From positions 62,001-126,000 of the forward strand of contig CAVXVO010000005.1 of NCBI GenBank assembly GCA_963765295.1: a DNA stretch of 64,000 nt. Reading direction: 5' to 3'. Positions 42,716 through 51,043 of the stretch are shown here, in pieces. This DNA comes from PALSA-612 sp963765295 (GTDB lineage Bacteria; Actinomycetota; Thermoleophilia; Gaiellales; Gaiellaceae). Positions within the stretch are counted from its first letter, which is position 1. Each line of letters opens with the position of its first letter. Below the pieces are notes generated by a model, which saw only the letters and a list, made by a program, of their open reading frames with translations, ran no database searches and was not told the DNA's origin. Both the position numbers and the translations under genes were made by a program.

Positions 42716-43545
42716 CCGCGGGCGTCCAGGTACTCGGAGGTCGCGGCGTAGGCGAAGGCGATGCGGCGGTCGACTCGCCGGAAGTCACGGGCGCGGAGCT
42801 GGGACAGGTCGTTGAAGCGCGGCGGCGCCGGGTCGCCCGTGGGGAGGACGTGGACCTCGACCTGCTCTGGCACCGCGGCCAGGTCGCGTACGAAGCGATG
42901 GCGGCGCGCGATCTCGAACGCGACGAACCCGACGTCGCGCATGCTCCGCGGCGGCGTCAGCGGCTGCTCGATCCGCCCCGCGTGCAGCACGTAGATCTCG
43001 CCGGCCCCGAGCAGGACGGCTCGGTCGACGGGGATGCTGTTCACGATCCCACCGTCGATGTAGTGCTCGCCGTCGATCACGACGGGCGGGAGGATTCCCG
43101 GCACCGCGGAGGAGGCGAGGATCGCGTCGACGAGCGGTCCCGACTCGAACCACTGCTCGGCGAACCGTTCGATGCAGGCCGCCACGCACTGGAACGGGAC
43201 CACCAGCTCCTCGAACGTGGCGACGCCGATCAGCCGCTCGGCGAGCCGCCGCATCGGCACGTTCGAGCGGACGTGCGTGCGCGAGCGGACGAGGCTGACC
43301 GCATCCGTGAGCCAGGACTGGCCGAGGACGCCGAGCTCGGCGACCTCCTTCCACGCCGCCTCGAGCTTTTCGATCGAGGCGAGCGTCGGTTCGGCCGCGA
43401 CCATCGCGCCGTGCAGCGCGCCGACGGAGGTGCCGACGATCACGTCAGGCCGGACGCCGCGCTCGAGCAGTGCGTGCAGCATGCCGACCTCGGCCGCCCC
43501 CGCGTGGCCGCCGCCGCCGAGCACGAATGCCGTTTTCGGCCCCAC
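42712..43545 (-). CDS. Patatin-like phospholipase
   Basis: 277 residues: oxyanion loop LGGGGHAGAAEVGML, nucleophile GTSVGALHGA (Ser) and the dyad Asp in YIDGGIVNSIPVD. These serine hydrolases release fatty acids from lipids. It is coupled to the acyltransferase downstream, suggesting a deacylation/reacylation pair. Confidence 0.88.
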   Translation of the reverse strand: MGPKTAFVLGGGGHAGAAEVGMLHALLERGVRPDVIVGTSVGALHGAMVAAEPTLASIEKLEAAWKEVAELGVLGQSWLTDAVSLVRSRTHVRSNVPMRRLAERLIGVATFEELVVPFQCVAACIERFAEQWFESGPLVDAILASSAVPGILPPVVIDGEHYIDGGIVNSIPVDRAVLLGAGEIYVLHAGRIEQPLTPPRSMRDVGFVAFEIARRHRFVRDLAAVPEQVEVHVLPTGDPAPPRFNDLSQLRARDFRRVDRRIAFAYAATSEYLDARG

Positions 43546-43663
43546 CCGCCGAGTCTAGGCCGTTCTCAGCGGCACTCACAAGCGGGCTCAAGCTGGTGTC
43601 GTGGATTGCCGATGGCTCACTCGAATCGGCACCTGCCGTGGTCGAATCCAGGGAGGCATTGAA

Positions 43664-43855
43664 ATGACCGAAGCACAGTTCGAACTGCTCGACGAGGAAC
43701 AGGCGTCAGCCCTCTTGCAGTGGCGCTTCAAGAAGCTCACCGACGCGGGTCACGAGATGATCGGGGCTCTGCTGCTCGCGGTGCGGCCGGAGATCGAGAT
43801 CGGCCTCGCCTCCGACTTGCTCAGCGTCGCCCGGGAGACGCGCCCAGTCGGGTAG
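43664..43855 (+). CDS. Small hypothetical protein
   Basis: 63 residues, MTEAQFELLDEEQASALLQW..., predicted mostly helical, soluble, with no recognised motif. A strong AGGGAGG site 8 bases before ATG 43664 supports translation. It stands alone between two minus-strand genes. Confidence 0.55.
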   Translation: MTEAQFELLDEEQASALLQWRFKKLTDAGHEMIGALLLAVRPEIEIGLASDLLSVARETRPVG

Positions 43856-43864
43856 TCGCGTCGG

Positions 43865-44176
43865 CTATTCGAGCCTGCGAAACAGCGCCTGAACCGCAGC
43901 GACCGCCTCGTCGCTCAACCCGCCGACGTCGAGGACGACCCGATCGCCCTCCGCGCTCACCGTCCACTCGGCGAACGCGCAGCACTCCCGTTCGAGCTCC
44001 GCGAGCTCGCGCAGCTCGTCCTCGACCCTGTCGGCGCGCCGGAACACGAGCCGCAGGCCGCGCTCCGTCGGCACGCGCTCGACAAAGGCCTGCACCGCGA
44101 GTCCGTCCCAGCGCTTCCCCCGCTCGGTCAGCTCGCCCCGGTTCAGCGAGCACGCCACCACGGCGTCGTCTCCCAT
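43865..44176 (-). CDS. Hypothetical protein under MerR control
   Basis: 103 residues from ATG 44176 (AAGGAG upstream). It contains VVACSLNRGELTERGKRW at the start and ELRELAELERECCAFAEWTVS. The ECC motif and the first Cys could bind metal. Similar small proteins are found beside MerR-type regulators, but I cannot name the family. It is preceded by a promoter with a 19-base spacer holding a palindrome, the typical MerR target. Confidence 0.65.
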   Translation of the reverse strand: MGDDAVVACSLNRGELTERGKRWDGLAVQAFVERVPTERGLRLVFRRADRVEDELRELAELERECCAFAEWTVSAEGDRVVLDVGGLSDEAVAAVQALFRRLE

Positions 44177-44207
44177 CTCGTGCTCCTTCCGCCCGTCGTG
44201 TCCTGGC

Positions 44208-44238
44208 ATGATGCGAGTTCAAGTCGACTTGATGTCAA
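44208..44238 (-). promoter_or_regulatory. MerR-type promoter (19-bp spacer) with internal palindrome
   Basis: On the minus strand TTGACA (44233-44238) and CATCAT (44208-44213) are 19 bases apart. The spacer contains TCAAGTCGACTTGA (44219-44232), a perfect palindrome. Over-long spacers with a central dyad are the hallmark of MerR-activated promoters. The divergent MerR gene begins one base away. Confidence 0.75.
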
Positions 44239-44643
44239 GTGCCCGACGAGCTGTTGACCATCGGTGAGCTGGCGCGCCGCACCGCGAGGCGCCCGTCGTC
44301 GATCCGCTACTACGAGGAGGTCGGCGTGCTTCCCGAGCCCGTTCGAGTCGGCGGGCGGCGGCGCTATCCCGAGGAGACCGTCCGCACGCTGACGGTCGTC
44401 GAGACCGCACAGCGCGCCGGCCTGACGCTCGAGGAGATCCGTGCGCTGCTGACCGCGGCGGCGGACGATGCGGCGGCGACCGAGGAACTGCGCAGGATCG
44501 CCGAGCGGAAGCTCCCGGAGCTCGAGGCGACGATCGAGCGCGCCGTGCTCGTCCGGCGCTGGCTCGAGGCCGCGGCCCGGTGCGAATGCCCGAGCCTCGA
44601 CGAGTGCTGTCTCTTCGAGCCGGGCGCGGAGCCGCTGCCCTAG
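44239..44643 (+). CDS. MerR-family regulator with C-terminal cysteine cluster
   Basis: 134 residues. HTH: LLTIGELARRTARRPSSIRYYEEVGVLPEPVRVGGRRRYPEETVRTLTVV, then a long dimer helix. The ending CECPSLDECCLFEPG places four Cys where metal-sensing MerR proteins bind ligand. GTG 44239 abuts the -35 of the target promoter, so its own mRNA is probably leaderless or nearly so. Confidence 0.88.
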   Translation: MPDELLTIGELARRTARRPSSIRYYEEVGVLPEPVRVGGRRRYPEETVRTLTVVETAQRAGLTLEEIRALLTAAADDAAATEELRRIAERKLPELEATIERAVLVRRWLEAAARCECPSLDECCLFEPGAEPLP

Positions 44644-45155
44644 CCCGCGGAGACGCGGTCGAGCGGCCAGTAGGTGAGCACGACCCGTCCGGCGATCGCG
44701 CTCTTCGGAACGGAGCCGAACACACGCGAGTCGCACGACGCCACGCGGTTGTCGCCCATCACGAAGTAGGAGCCCGGTGGGACGTGCCACGCCGCGGTGC
44801 GGGTGTCGCGGCGGGCCGGCTTGACGTACGGCTCCTCGAGCGGCTTGCCGTCGATCAGGACGTGGCCCGTCTGCTCCGAGACCGTCTCGCCGGGGAGGCC
44901 GATCACGCGCTCGACCTGGTCGCCCTTCGCGCCGCATTGCTTTGCCGCTGAGGGCGGGGGAGTGAAGACGACGACGTTCTTGCGCTCGGGGCTCGAGAAC
45001 GTGCTCCAGAACCGGAACACGGCGACGTGGTCGCCCTTCGCGACCGTCGGCTCCATCGCGCGCGTCGGCGCCGTGTAGCGGCGTGTGAGCCCGTAGAACG
45101 CGCCCGCGAGAACCGCCACCGTGACGAGGACGACGACGAGGATCCGCCCGAGCAT
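44640..45155 (-). CDS. Signal peptidase I homologue lacking the Ser/Lys catalytic dyad
   Basis: 171 residues: one N-terminal membrane anchor (about 5-22), then the S26 fold. Box B reads TRAMEPT, with Ala33 where the nucleophile Ser belongs. Box D reads QVERVIGLPGE, with Glu82 where the general-base Lys belongs. Box E VPPGSYFVMGDNRVASCDSR is intact. With both dyad residues changed it should be inactive as a protease, unlike type I signal peptidases; a scaffold or binding role is possible. The stop overlaps the convergent MerR gene. Confidence 0.85.
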   Translation of the reverse strand: MLGRILVVVLVTVAVLAGAFYGLTRRYTAPTRAMEPTVAKGDHVAVFRFWSTFSSPERKNVVVFTPPPSAAKQCGAKGDQVERVIGLPGETVSEQTGHVLIDGKPLEEPYVKPARRDTRTAAWHVPPGSYFVMGDNRVASCDSRVFGSVPKSAIAGRVVLTYWPLDRVSAG

Positions 45156-45192
45156 GCGAGGAGTCTAGGAGCGGGGCTAGACGGCGCTCGGA

Positions 45193-46218
45193 CTAGACCG
45201 CGCTCGACCGGGCCCAGATGTTGATGCCGCTGTCGGTCGCGTGCCGGTCGATCTCCGCCAGCTCCTCCGGGCTGAAGTCGAGCCGGTCGAGCGCGGCGAC
45301 GTTCTCCTCCACCTGCGCGACGCTCGACGCGCCCGGGAGCGCCGAGGTGACGCGCGGGTCGCGGAGCGTCCAGGCGATCGCCATCTGCGCGAGCGTCTGG
45401 CCGCGCGCCGAGGCGATCTCGTTCAGCGAGCGGACCTTCGCCCGCGCCTCGTCCGTGATCATGCTCGGCGAGAGCGGCCCGGGGCGGCTGGCGCGCGAGC
45501 CCTCCGGGATGCCGTCGAGGTACTTCGTGCTCAGCATCCCCTGCGCGAGCGGGGAGAAGACGATGCACCCGGCGCCGACCTCCTCCAGCGCGTCCAGGAG
45601 GCCGTCCTCGATCCAGCGGTTCAGCAGCGAGTACGACGGCTGGTGGATGAGGAGCGGCGTGCCGAGGTCGCGCAGGATCGCCGCGGCCTCGCGCGTCTTC
45701 TCGGCCGAGTAGGACGAGATGCCCGCGTAGAGCGCCTTGCCCTGCCGAACGGCCGTGTCCAGAGCGCCCATCGTCTCCTCGAGCGGCGTGTCCGGGTCGG
45801 TGCGGTGCGAGTAGAAGATGTCCACGTAGTCGAGCCCCATCCGGCGCAGGCTCTGGTCCAGGCTCGCGAGCAGGTACTTGCGCGAGCCCCACTCCCCGTA
45901 CGGCCCCGGCCACATGTCGTAGCCGGCCTTGGTCGAGACGATCAGCTCGTCGCGGAAGGGCCGGAAGTCCTGCTCGAAGAGCCGGCCGAAGTTCTCCTCG
46001 GCGGCGCCGTACGGCGGCCCGTAGTTGTTCGCCAGGTCGAAGTGCGTGATCCCGAGGTCGAAGGCGCGGCGGAGGATCGCGCGGCTCGACTCGAGCGGAC
46101 GGTCGTCGCCGAAGTTGTTCCAGAGCCCGAGCGACAGCGCGGGAAGCAGCAGGCCGCTGCGTCCGCAGCGCCGGTAGGGCATGCGCTCGTAGCGGTCGTC
46201 TGCCGGGACGTAGGTCAC
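45193..46218 (-). CDS. Aldo/keto reductase (YghZ/L-glyceraldehyde-3-phosphate reductase type)
   Basis: 341 residues of the AKR14-like group: YRRCGRSGLLLPALSLGLWNNFGDD, THFDLANNYGPPYGAAEENFG (Asp, Tyr), IVSTKAGYDMWPGPYG (Lys), DIFYSHRTDPDTPLEETM (His) and the NADP-binding LPGASSVAQVEENV. The tetrad is complete. Members reduce aldehydes/methylglyoxal with NADPH. Confidence 0.9.
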   Translation of the reverse strand: MTYVPADDRYERMPYRRCGRSGLLLPALSLGLWNNFGDDRPLESSRAILRRAFDLGITHFDLANNYGPPYGAAEENFGRLFEQDFRPFRDELIVSTKAGYDMWPGPYGEWGSRKYLLASLDQSLRRMGLDYVDIFYSHRTDPDTPLEETMGALDTAVRQGKALYAGISSYSAEKTREAAAILRDLGTPLLIHQPSYSLLNRWIEDGLLDALEEVGAGCIVFSPLAQGMLSTKYLDGIPEGSRASRPGPLSPSMITDEARAKVRSLNEIASARGQTLAQMAIAWTLRDPRVTSALPGASSVAQVEENVAALDRLDFSPEELAEIDRHATDSGINIWARSSAV

Positions 46219-46300
46219 GGGTCGAAGACTAGTGCTGGAGGTATCGGGCGCGCTATCGTCACCGCCGAGAGCGGCAGGCGCTCACGGAAGGAGGCGAGGC

Positions 46301-46732
46301 ATGAGCACGGTGTCCGAGATCCTCGGCGAGAAGCGCGGCGACGTCCTTCGGATCGACGCGGGCGCGTCGGTGTTCGAGGCGGTGCAGCAGATGGTGGAGG
46401 CGAACGTCGGCTCGCTGCTCGTGATGGACGCCGGCGACGTCGCCGGCATCGTCACGGAGCGCGACTACCTGCGGCGCGTGACACTGGAGGGCCGCACCGA
46501 TCACGAGACCGCGGTCGGCGAGATCATGACGTCGCCGCTCGTCGTGGTCACGCCCGAGACGTCGATCGACGAGTGCATGGCGGTGATGACCGACCGGCGC
46601 ATCCGCCACCTGCCCGTGATCGACGACGGGGAGGTAGTCGGCCTCGTCTCGATCGGCGATCTGGTCAAGTTCAAGTCGAAGCAGCAGAGCTTCGAGATCC
46701 AGTACCTGACGGACTACGTCAGCGGGCGCTGA
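46301..46732 (+). CDS. Tandem CBS-domain protein
   Basis: 143 residues made of two CBS motifs: SVFEAVQQMVEANVGSLLVMDAGDVAGIVTERDYLRRV and SIDECMAVMTDRRIRHLPVIDDGEVVGLVSIGDLVKF. CBS pairs bind adenine nucleotides and regulate partners. AAGGAGG precedes ATG 46301. It ends 3 bases before the OYE-type flavoprotein, which may be its partner. Confidence 0.9.
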   Translation: MSTVSEILGEKRGDVLRIDAGASVFEAVQQMVEANVGSLLVMDAGDVAGIVTERDYLRRVTLEGRTDHETAVGEIMTSPLVVVTPETSIDECMAVMTDRRIRHLPVIDDGEVVGLVSIGDLVKFKSKQQSFEIQYLTDYVSGR

Positions 46733-46735
46733 GCG

Positions 46736-48775
46736 ATGACCGCTCCCGGCGAGGCGGCCTACCCGAACCTCTTCTCCCCGTGGCAGATCCGCGGGCAGAC
46801 GGTCGCGAACCGGATCGTCTTCGCGCCGACCTGTCCGACGTGGGTGGCCGATCCGTACGAGGGCGTCTTCACGGACCAGGCCGTCGCGTACTACGAGGAG
46901 CGTGCAAAGGGCGGCTGCGGGCTGATCATCATCGGCGGCACGATCATCCACAAGGAGGCGCTGTACTCGGAGTTCAACTTCCCCGGCCTCTGGGACGACG
47001 CGCAGGTCGCCGGTCTCGCGAAGGTCGCCGACGCCGTCCACAGGCACGGCTGCAAGCTCGCCTGCCAGCTCCTCCACGTCGGCCTGCGCGCGACGCCGGT
47101 GCTCAAGAAGGACCCCGCGTACGACTTCGACGCAGAGTGGTACATGGTCGCGCCGAGCCAGATCCCGCCGGGCGAGTACCCGAACGCGCCGATGCCGAAG
47201 GAGCTCGAGGAGCACGAGATCGAGGAGATCCTCGACGCGTACGAGTCGTCGGCGAGGCGCGCGATCGCGGCCGGCCTCGACGGCGTCGAGTTCCACATGT
47301 CCCACGGGTACCTGCCCTGGCAGTTCCTGTCTCCGCTGTACAACCAGCGGACCGACCGCTGGGGCGGCTCGTACGAGAATCGGCTGCGCTTTCCGCTCGA
47401 GGCGATGGAGAGAATCCGTACGGCGATCGGGGACGACGCGTTCCTCGGCTACCGCATCAACTCGACGTCGTTCTGGCCCGGCGACCTCGAGCTCGAGGAC
47501 GTGAAGCAGATCGTCGGGGACTTCGAGGCCAGGTCCGACGTCGACTACGTCAACCTCTCGGCCGGCGTCCACCATTCGTACATCCACACGCCGATGACCT
47601 ACGAGCCGGGCTGGGAGCGCAGCTACACGAAGGCGGTGAAGGAGGTCTCGTCGAAACCCGTCCTGCTCGTCGGCCGGATCACGCACCCGAAAGTGGCCGA
47701 GGACATCCTCGCCGCGGACGAGGCGGACGCGATTCTGCTCGCCCGCCAGCTGTTCGCGGACGCGGAGTGGGGGTTGAAGGCGCGCGAGGGGCGGGCCGAC
47801 GACATCCGCCGCTGCGTGGCCGCCAACTACTGCTGGCGGAGCGTCATCCGCGGCGGCCGCGTGCAGTGCGTCTACAACCCTGAGGTCGGCCGCGAGGCCC
47901 GCTGGGGCTCGGGGACGCTCGTGCCTGCGGCCGACCGCAAGCGCGCGCTCGTGATCGGCGCCGGCCCGGCCGGGCTCGAGTACGCGCGCGTCGCCGCCGC
48001 GCGCGGGCACGAGGTCGTGGTCGTCGAGCGGGAGGACGAGGTCGGCGGCCACGTGCGCTGGCAGTCGCTCCTGCCGGGACGGAAGGAATACGGGCAGATC
48101 GCGCGTTGGCTACGGGCGCAGGCGGAGGGGAACGGGGCGACGATCCGCACCGCCGAGGAGATCTCCGCGGACGGCATCGACGCGCTCCTCGGTGCCGAGC
48201 GGCCCGACCACGTGGTCGTCGCCACCGGCTCGAGCTACCGCCGGGACGGCTGGCAGGGCCAGACCGCTGCGCCGCTGCCGGGCTGGGAGACCGCGCAGTG
48301 TGCGACCTGGGACGAGGTCGTCACCGGCAAGGTCTCGCCGACGGGCTCGGTACTCGTGCTCGACGACCTGCAGGACGCGGCCGCGCCGCTGACGGCGGTC
48401 AAGCTCCAGCAGGGCGGCGCCTCGGTCCGCCTCGTGACGCGCTGGCCCATGGTCGGGATGGAGACGATCCCGGAGGTCTACTACCTGTGGGTGCGCACGC
48501 AGCTCTACGAGGCAGGCGTCGCGGTCGAGCCCGATCTCTTCGTGACCGGCATCGACGGCCGGCAGGTGACGCTGATCAACGTCTACGTGCCCGATCGCGT
48601 GACGACGATCGAGGCGGACTGGATCGTCATGGCCACCGGCCGCCGGTCCGAGAACGCGCTGTACCACCTGCTGCGCGAGCGGGGAACGAGCGTCGAGTCG
48701 ATCGGGGACGCGGTCGCGCCGCGCACGACGTACGAGGCGGTCTTCGAGGGCCATCGCGCAGCGCGCAAGCTCTGA
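46736..48775 (+). CDS. OYE/2,4-dienoyl-CoA reductase-type flavoprotein with Fe-S and FAD/NAD domains
   Basis: 679 residues. FMN TIM barrel (about 10-340): NLFSPWQIRGQTVANRIVFAPT and EFHMSHGYLPWQFLSPLYNQRTDRWGGSYENR. The Fe-S linker near residues 361-380 reads CVAANYC...VQC, three of the four cysteines (the second is Ala). The C-terminal nucleotide domain has ALVIGAGPAGLEYARVAAARGH and VGGHVRWQ. It resembles trimethylamine-dehydrogenase/dienoyl-CoA reductase architecture; substrate unknown. It is coupled to the CBS gene. Confidence 0.88.
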   Translation: MTAPGEAAYPNLFSPWQIRGQTVANRIVFAPTCPTWVADPYEGVFTDQAVAYYEERAKGGCGLIIIGGTIIHKEALYSEFNFPGLWDDAQVAGLAKVADAVHRHGCKLACQLLHVGLRATPVLKKDPAYDFDAEWYMVAPSQIPPGEYPNAPMPKELEEHEIEEILDAYESSARRAIAAGLDGVEFHMSHGYLPWQFLSPLYNQRTDRWGGSYENRLRFPLEAMERIRTAIGDDAFLGYRINSTSFWPGDLELEDVKQIVGDFEARSDVDYVNLSAGVHHSYIHTPMTYEPGWERSYTKAVKEVSSKPVLLVGRITHPKVAEDILAADEADAILLARQLFADAEWGLKAREGRADDIRRCVAANYCWRSVIRGGRVQCVYNPEVGREARWGSGTLVPAADRKRALVIGAGPAGLEYARVAAARGHEVVVVEREDEVGGHVRWQSLLPGRKEYGQIARWLRAQAEGNGATIRTAEEISADGIDALLGAERPDHVVVATGSSYRRDGWQGQTAAPLPGWETAQCATWDEVVTGKVSPTGSVLVLDDLQDAAAPLTAVKLQQGGASVRLVTRWPMVGMETIPEVYYLWVRTQLYEAGVAVEPDLFVTGIDGRQVTLINVYVPDRVTTIEADWIVMATGRRSENALYHLLRERGTSVESIGDAVAPRTTYEAVFEGHRAARKL

Positions 48776-48833
48776 GCCCGCCCTCGTCGACACCACCGCC
48801 GCTCAGCGGCACTTGTCCTGGGCTATGCGCGGC

Positions 48834-49229
48834 TCAGCTCCAGAACGCGTCCTGCTCGTCGGCGTCGAGCGGGATGTCGGTCAGCTCGGTGACGATCCCG
48901 TCGCTGATCGCGAAGATCAGGACGTTCAGCATGTCGAGCTGCTTGCCCTCGCGCTCGGCCTTCGCGCGGTAGGTCGCAACCGCGGTATCGTCGTTCGCCC
49001 AGACGTTGTCGAGCTCGGCGCGGAACGTGCCGCCCGAGACTTCGCCGAGGCGGCCGTACATCGCGAACACGTTGTCCCGGCCGACGTGGTCGCCGGAGAA
49101 CACCGCGTTGTGACCGGCCATGTGCTGGACGGCGTTCTCGCTCAGGAGCGCGCTCAGCGCGGCCATGTCCGCGGCGTTGAAGGCGTCGAAGCCGCGCCTG
49201 ATCAGGTCGACGTTCGGGTGTGCTGCCAT
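48834..49229 (-). CDS. SnoaL-like (NTF2-fold) protein
   Basis: 131 residues: VDLIRRGFDAFNAADMAALSALLSENAVQHMAGHN then GRDNVFAMYGRLGEVSGGTFRAELDNVWANDDTAVATYRAKAEREGK. This is the ketosteroid-isomerase/SnoaL cone fold. His and Asp line the pocket, but function cannot be assigned. A GGAGAGAC site precedes the ATG. Confidence 0.8.
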   Translation of the reverse strand: MAAHPNVDLIRRGFDAFNAADMAALSALLSENAVQHMAGHNAVFSGDHVGRDNVFAMYGRLGEVSGGTFRAELDNVWANDDTAVATYRAKAEREGKQLDMLNVLIFAISDGIVTELTDIPLDADEQDAFWS

Positions 49230-49315
49230 CGGTCTCTCCTTCGGTTTCGGGGGGTCGGCGGGAGACTACGCCTCCTGCCGTAGACCCGAGGCCGGTAACC
49301 CGTTAGGGTCGGCTG

Positions 49316-50779
49316 GTGAAAGGGCCGGCCTCCCGTTCGCGCGTCGTTCGCATGCTCGCGGTCGCCACCCTCGTCGCGGCGGCGGCTACCGCGACGCTTG
49401 CCGCCGCGCCCCGCGCCGCCCGGCCGATGCTCGTCGGCTTCCAGGACGATCCCGGCTTCCGCTGGAGCTCCCACCGCCAGGCCACGCTCGAGAGCGCCGC
49501 CCGGGCGCACGCGACGATCATCCGCGCGACCGCCAACTGGTGGCAGATCGCCCCCGTCCGGCCGTCGAACGCAGCCGACCCGTTCGATCCCGCCTACGAG
49601 TTCAGCGACCTCGACGACCTGATCCGCAGCGCGGCCATGCACGGGATCACGGTGATGCTGACGATCTGGGGCACGCCCACGTGGGCGAACGGCGACCGGC
49701 CGCCGAACGTCGCGCCCGACCGCATGGGGGACATGCAGGACTTCGCGCGCGCGATCTCCGACCGCTACTCCGGCCGCCATCCCGGCTTCCCGTTCGTCGG
49801 CTACTACACGGTCTGGAACGAGCCGAACTCGACCCGCTTCCTCGCGCCGGCCTTCGACGAGGCCGGCAATCCCGTGTCGCCGTACGTGTACGCGGGCATC
49901 TGCCGCTCGGTATACGCGGGGCTCAAGGAAGGCAACCCGATCGCGACCGTCGCGATCGGCCAGACCGCGTCGCGCGGGAGCGTGGACGGTCTGCACGGGG
50001 CCTCGTCGATCGCACCGGGCACGTTTGCGCGGCTGCTCGCGCAAGTGACGCCTGCGGTGCCCTTCGACGCTTGGGCACACCATCCGTACTCCGATCTCGG
50101 CTTCGGGCCGCTCCAGCGCTATCGGTTCCCGAACGTGAACATGGCCACGCTGCACAGGTTCGAGCAGAAGCTCGACCTCTGGTTCCACCGGGCCGACATC
50201 CCGATCTGGATCAGCGAGTACGGTTTCGAGACACGCCCGTGGCGGACTGGCGGCGTCACGGTTGCGAAGCAGGCCGCGTACGTGAGGCAGTCGCTCGCGC
50301 TCGCGGTCGCCGACCCGCACGTCCAGATGTTCATCTGGTTCGTGCTCCGTGACGACCCGTCCATGTCCACCTGGGACAGTGGCCTGATCGCGGACACCGG
50401 GATACACAAGCCCGCGTTCGCCGCCTTCGCCGCTGCGGCGGCTCCTCTCGACGCGCGCGACCCGGTGGTCGACGTGGCCGCGGACACGGTCCGGCCGGTG
50501 CTCCGGATTCCGGTCTGGGAGCTCGCGATCCGGGACGGCCCGGGCGCCAGGATCGGCTCGGTCGTCTCCGTCTATTCGGGCGGCCGCCGGATCGGGGCCG
50601 CGACGCCCGAGGCGCGGATCACCGTCGACGGCTACGCCGTCTTCCCACTCCCGATCCGGCGGGTGCGGCCCGGCGTCCGCTATCGCGTCTACATGAGCGA
50701 CATCAACGACGTCCACGGCAACCGCATCTCGCGGACCGCGCTCGTCGTCGGCCTGCCGCGCTTCGACCGGCCGGGCTGA
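49316..50779 (+). CDS. Secreted clan-A glycoside hydrolase
   Basis: 487 residues: signal peptide (about 1-33), then a TIM barrel with VMLTIWGTPTWANGD, acid/base Glu in YYTVWNEPNSTRFL and nucleophile Glu in PIWISEYGFETRPW. This matches GH39/GH5-like clan A enzymes. A C-terminal ~90-residue beta domain follows. It probably cuts a plant or microbial polysaccharide outside the cell. The start is GTG 49316. Confidence 0.82.
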   Translation: MKGPASRSRVVRMLAVATLVAAAATATLAAAPRAARPMLVGFQDDPGFRWSSHRQATLESAARAHATIIRATANWWQIAPVRPSNAADPFDPAYEFSDLDDLIRSAAMHGITVMLTIWGTPTWANGDRPPNVAPDRMGDMQDFARAISDRYSGRHPGFPFVGYYTVWNEPNSTRFLAPAFDEAGNPVSPYVYAGICRSVYAGLKEGNPIATVAIGQTASRGSVDGLHGASSIAPGTFARLLAQVTPAVPFDAWAHHPYSDLGFGPLQRYRFPNVNMATLHRFEQKLDLWFHRADIPIWISEYGFETRPWRTGGVTVAKQAAYVRQSLALAVADPHVQMFIWFVLRDDPSMSTWDSGLIADTGIHKPAFAAFAAAAAPLDARDPVVDVAADTVRPVLRIPVWELAIRDGPGARIGSVVSVYSGGRRIGAATPEARITVDGYAVFPLPIRRVRPGVRYRVYMSDINDVHGNRISRTALVVGLPRFDRPG

Positions 50780-50819
50780 TCAGGCGCCGCGAGCGGGCGA
50801 CGCAGCCACGCGAGCGGCG

Positions 50820-51041
50820 TCAGCGGTAGCGGTAGACGATGCGACCGCGGTTCAGGTCGTACGGCGACAGCTCGACTCTGATCCGGTCGCCCGGGAAGAT
50901 CCTGATCCGGTAGCGGCGCATCTTCCCGGCCGTGTAGCCGAGAGTCTCGTGGCCGTTGTCGAGCGCGATCCGGAACATGCCGTTGCGAAGCGCCTCGACG
51001 ACCTCGCCCTCGAGCTCGACCTTCTCTTCTTTGCCGGCGAT
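50820..51041 (-). CDS. infA: Translation initiation factor IF-1 (ATC start)
   Basis: 73 codons. The protein matches IF-1 along its whole length: KVELEGEVVEALRNGMFRIALDNGHETLGYTAGKMRRYRIRIFPGDRIRVELSPYDLNRGRIVYRYR. IF-1 occupies the ribosomal A site during initiation. The start position, where other IF-1s have MAGKEEK, reads ATC GCC GGC AAA GAA; no ATG/GTG/TTG is available in frame. A GGGGG run lies 9 bases upstream, inside the end of csp. Either a rare AUC start or a base error. Confidence 0.88.
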   Translation of the reverse strand: MAGKEEKVELEGEVVEALRNGMFRIALDNGHETLGYTAGKMRRYRIRIFPGDRIRVELSPYDLNRGRIVYRYR

Positions 51042-51043
51042 GG

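Noticed and set aside
45241..47883. Very long plus-strand open frame (about 880 codons) across the AKR, CBS and OYE genes
   Set aside because: It is antisense or out of frame to three well-supported genes and its translation is Arg/Ala/Gly-rich with no motifs; a product of high GC.
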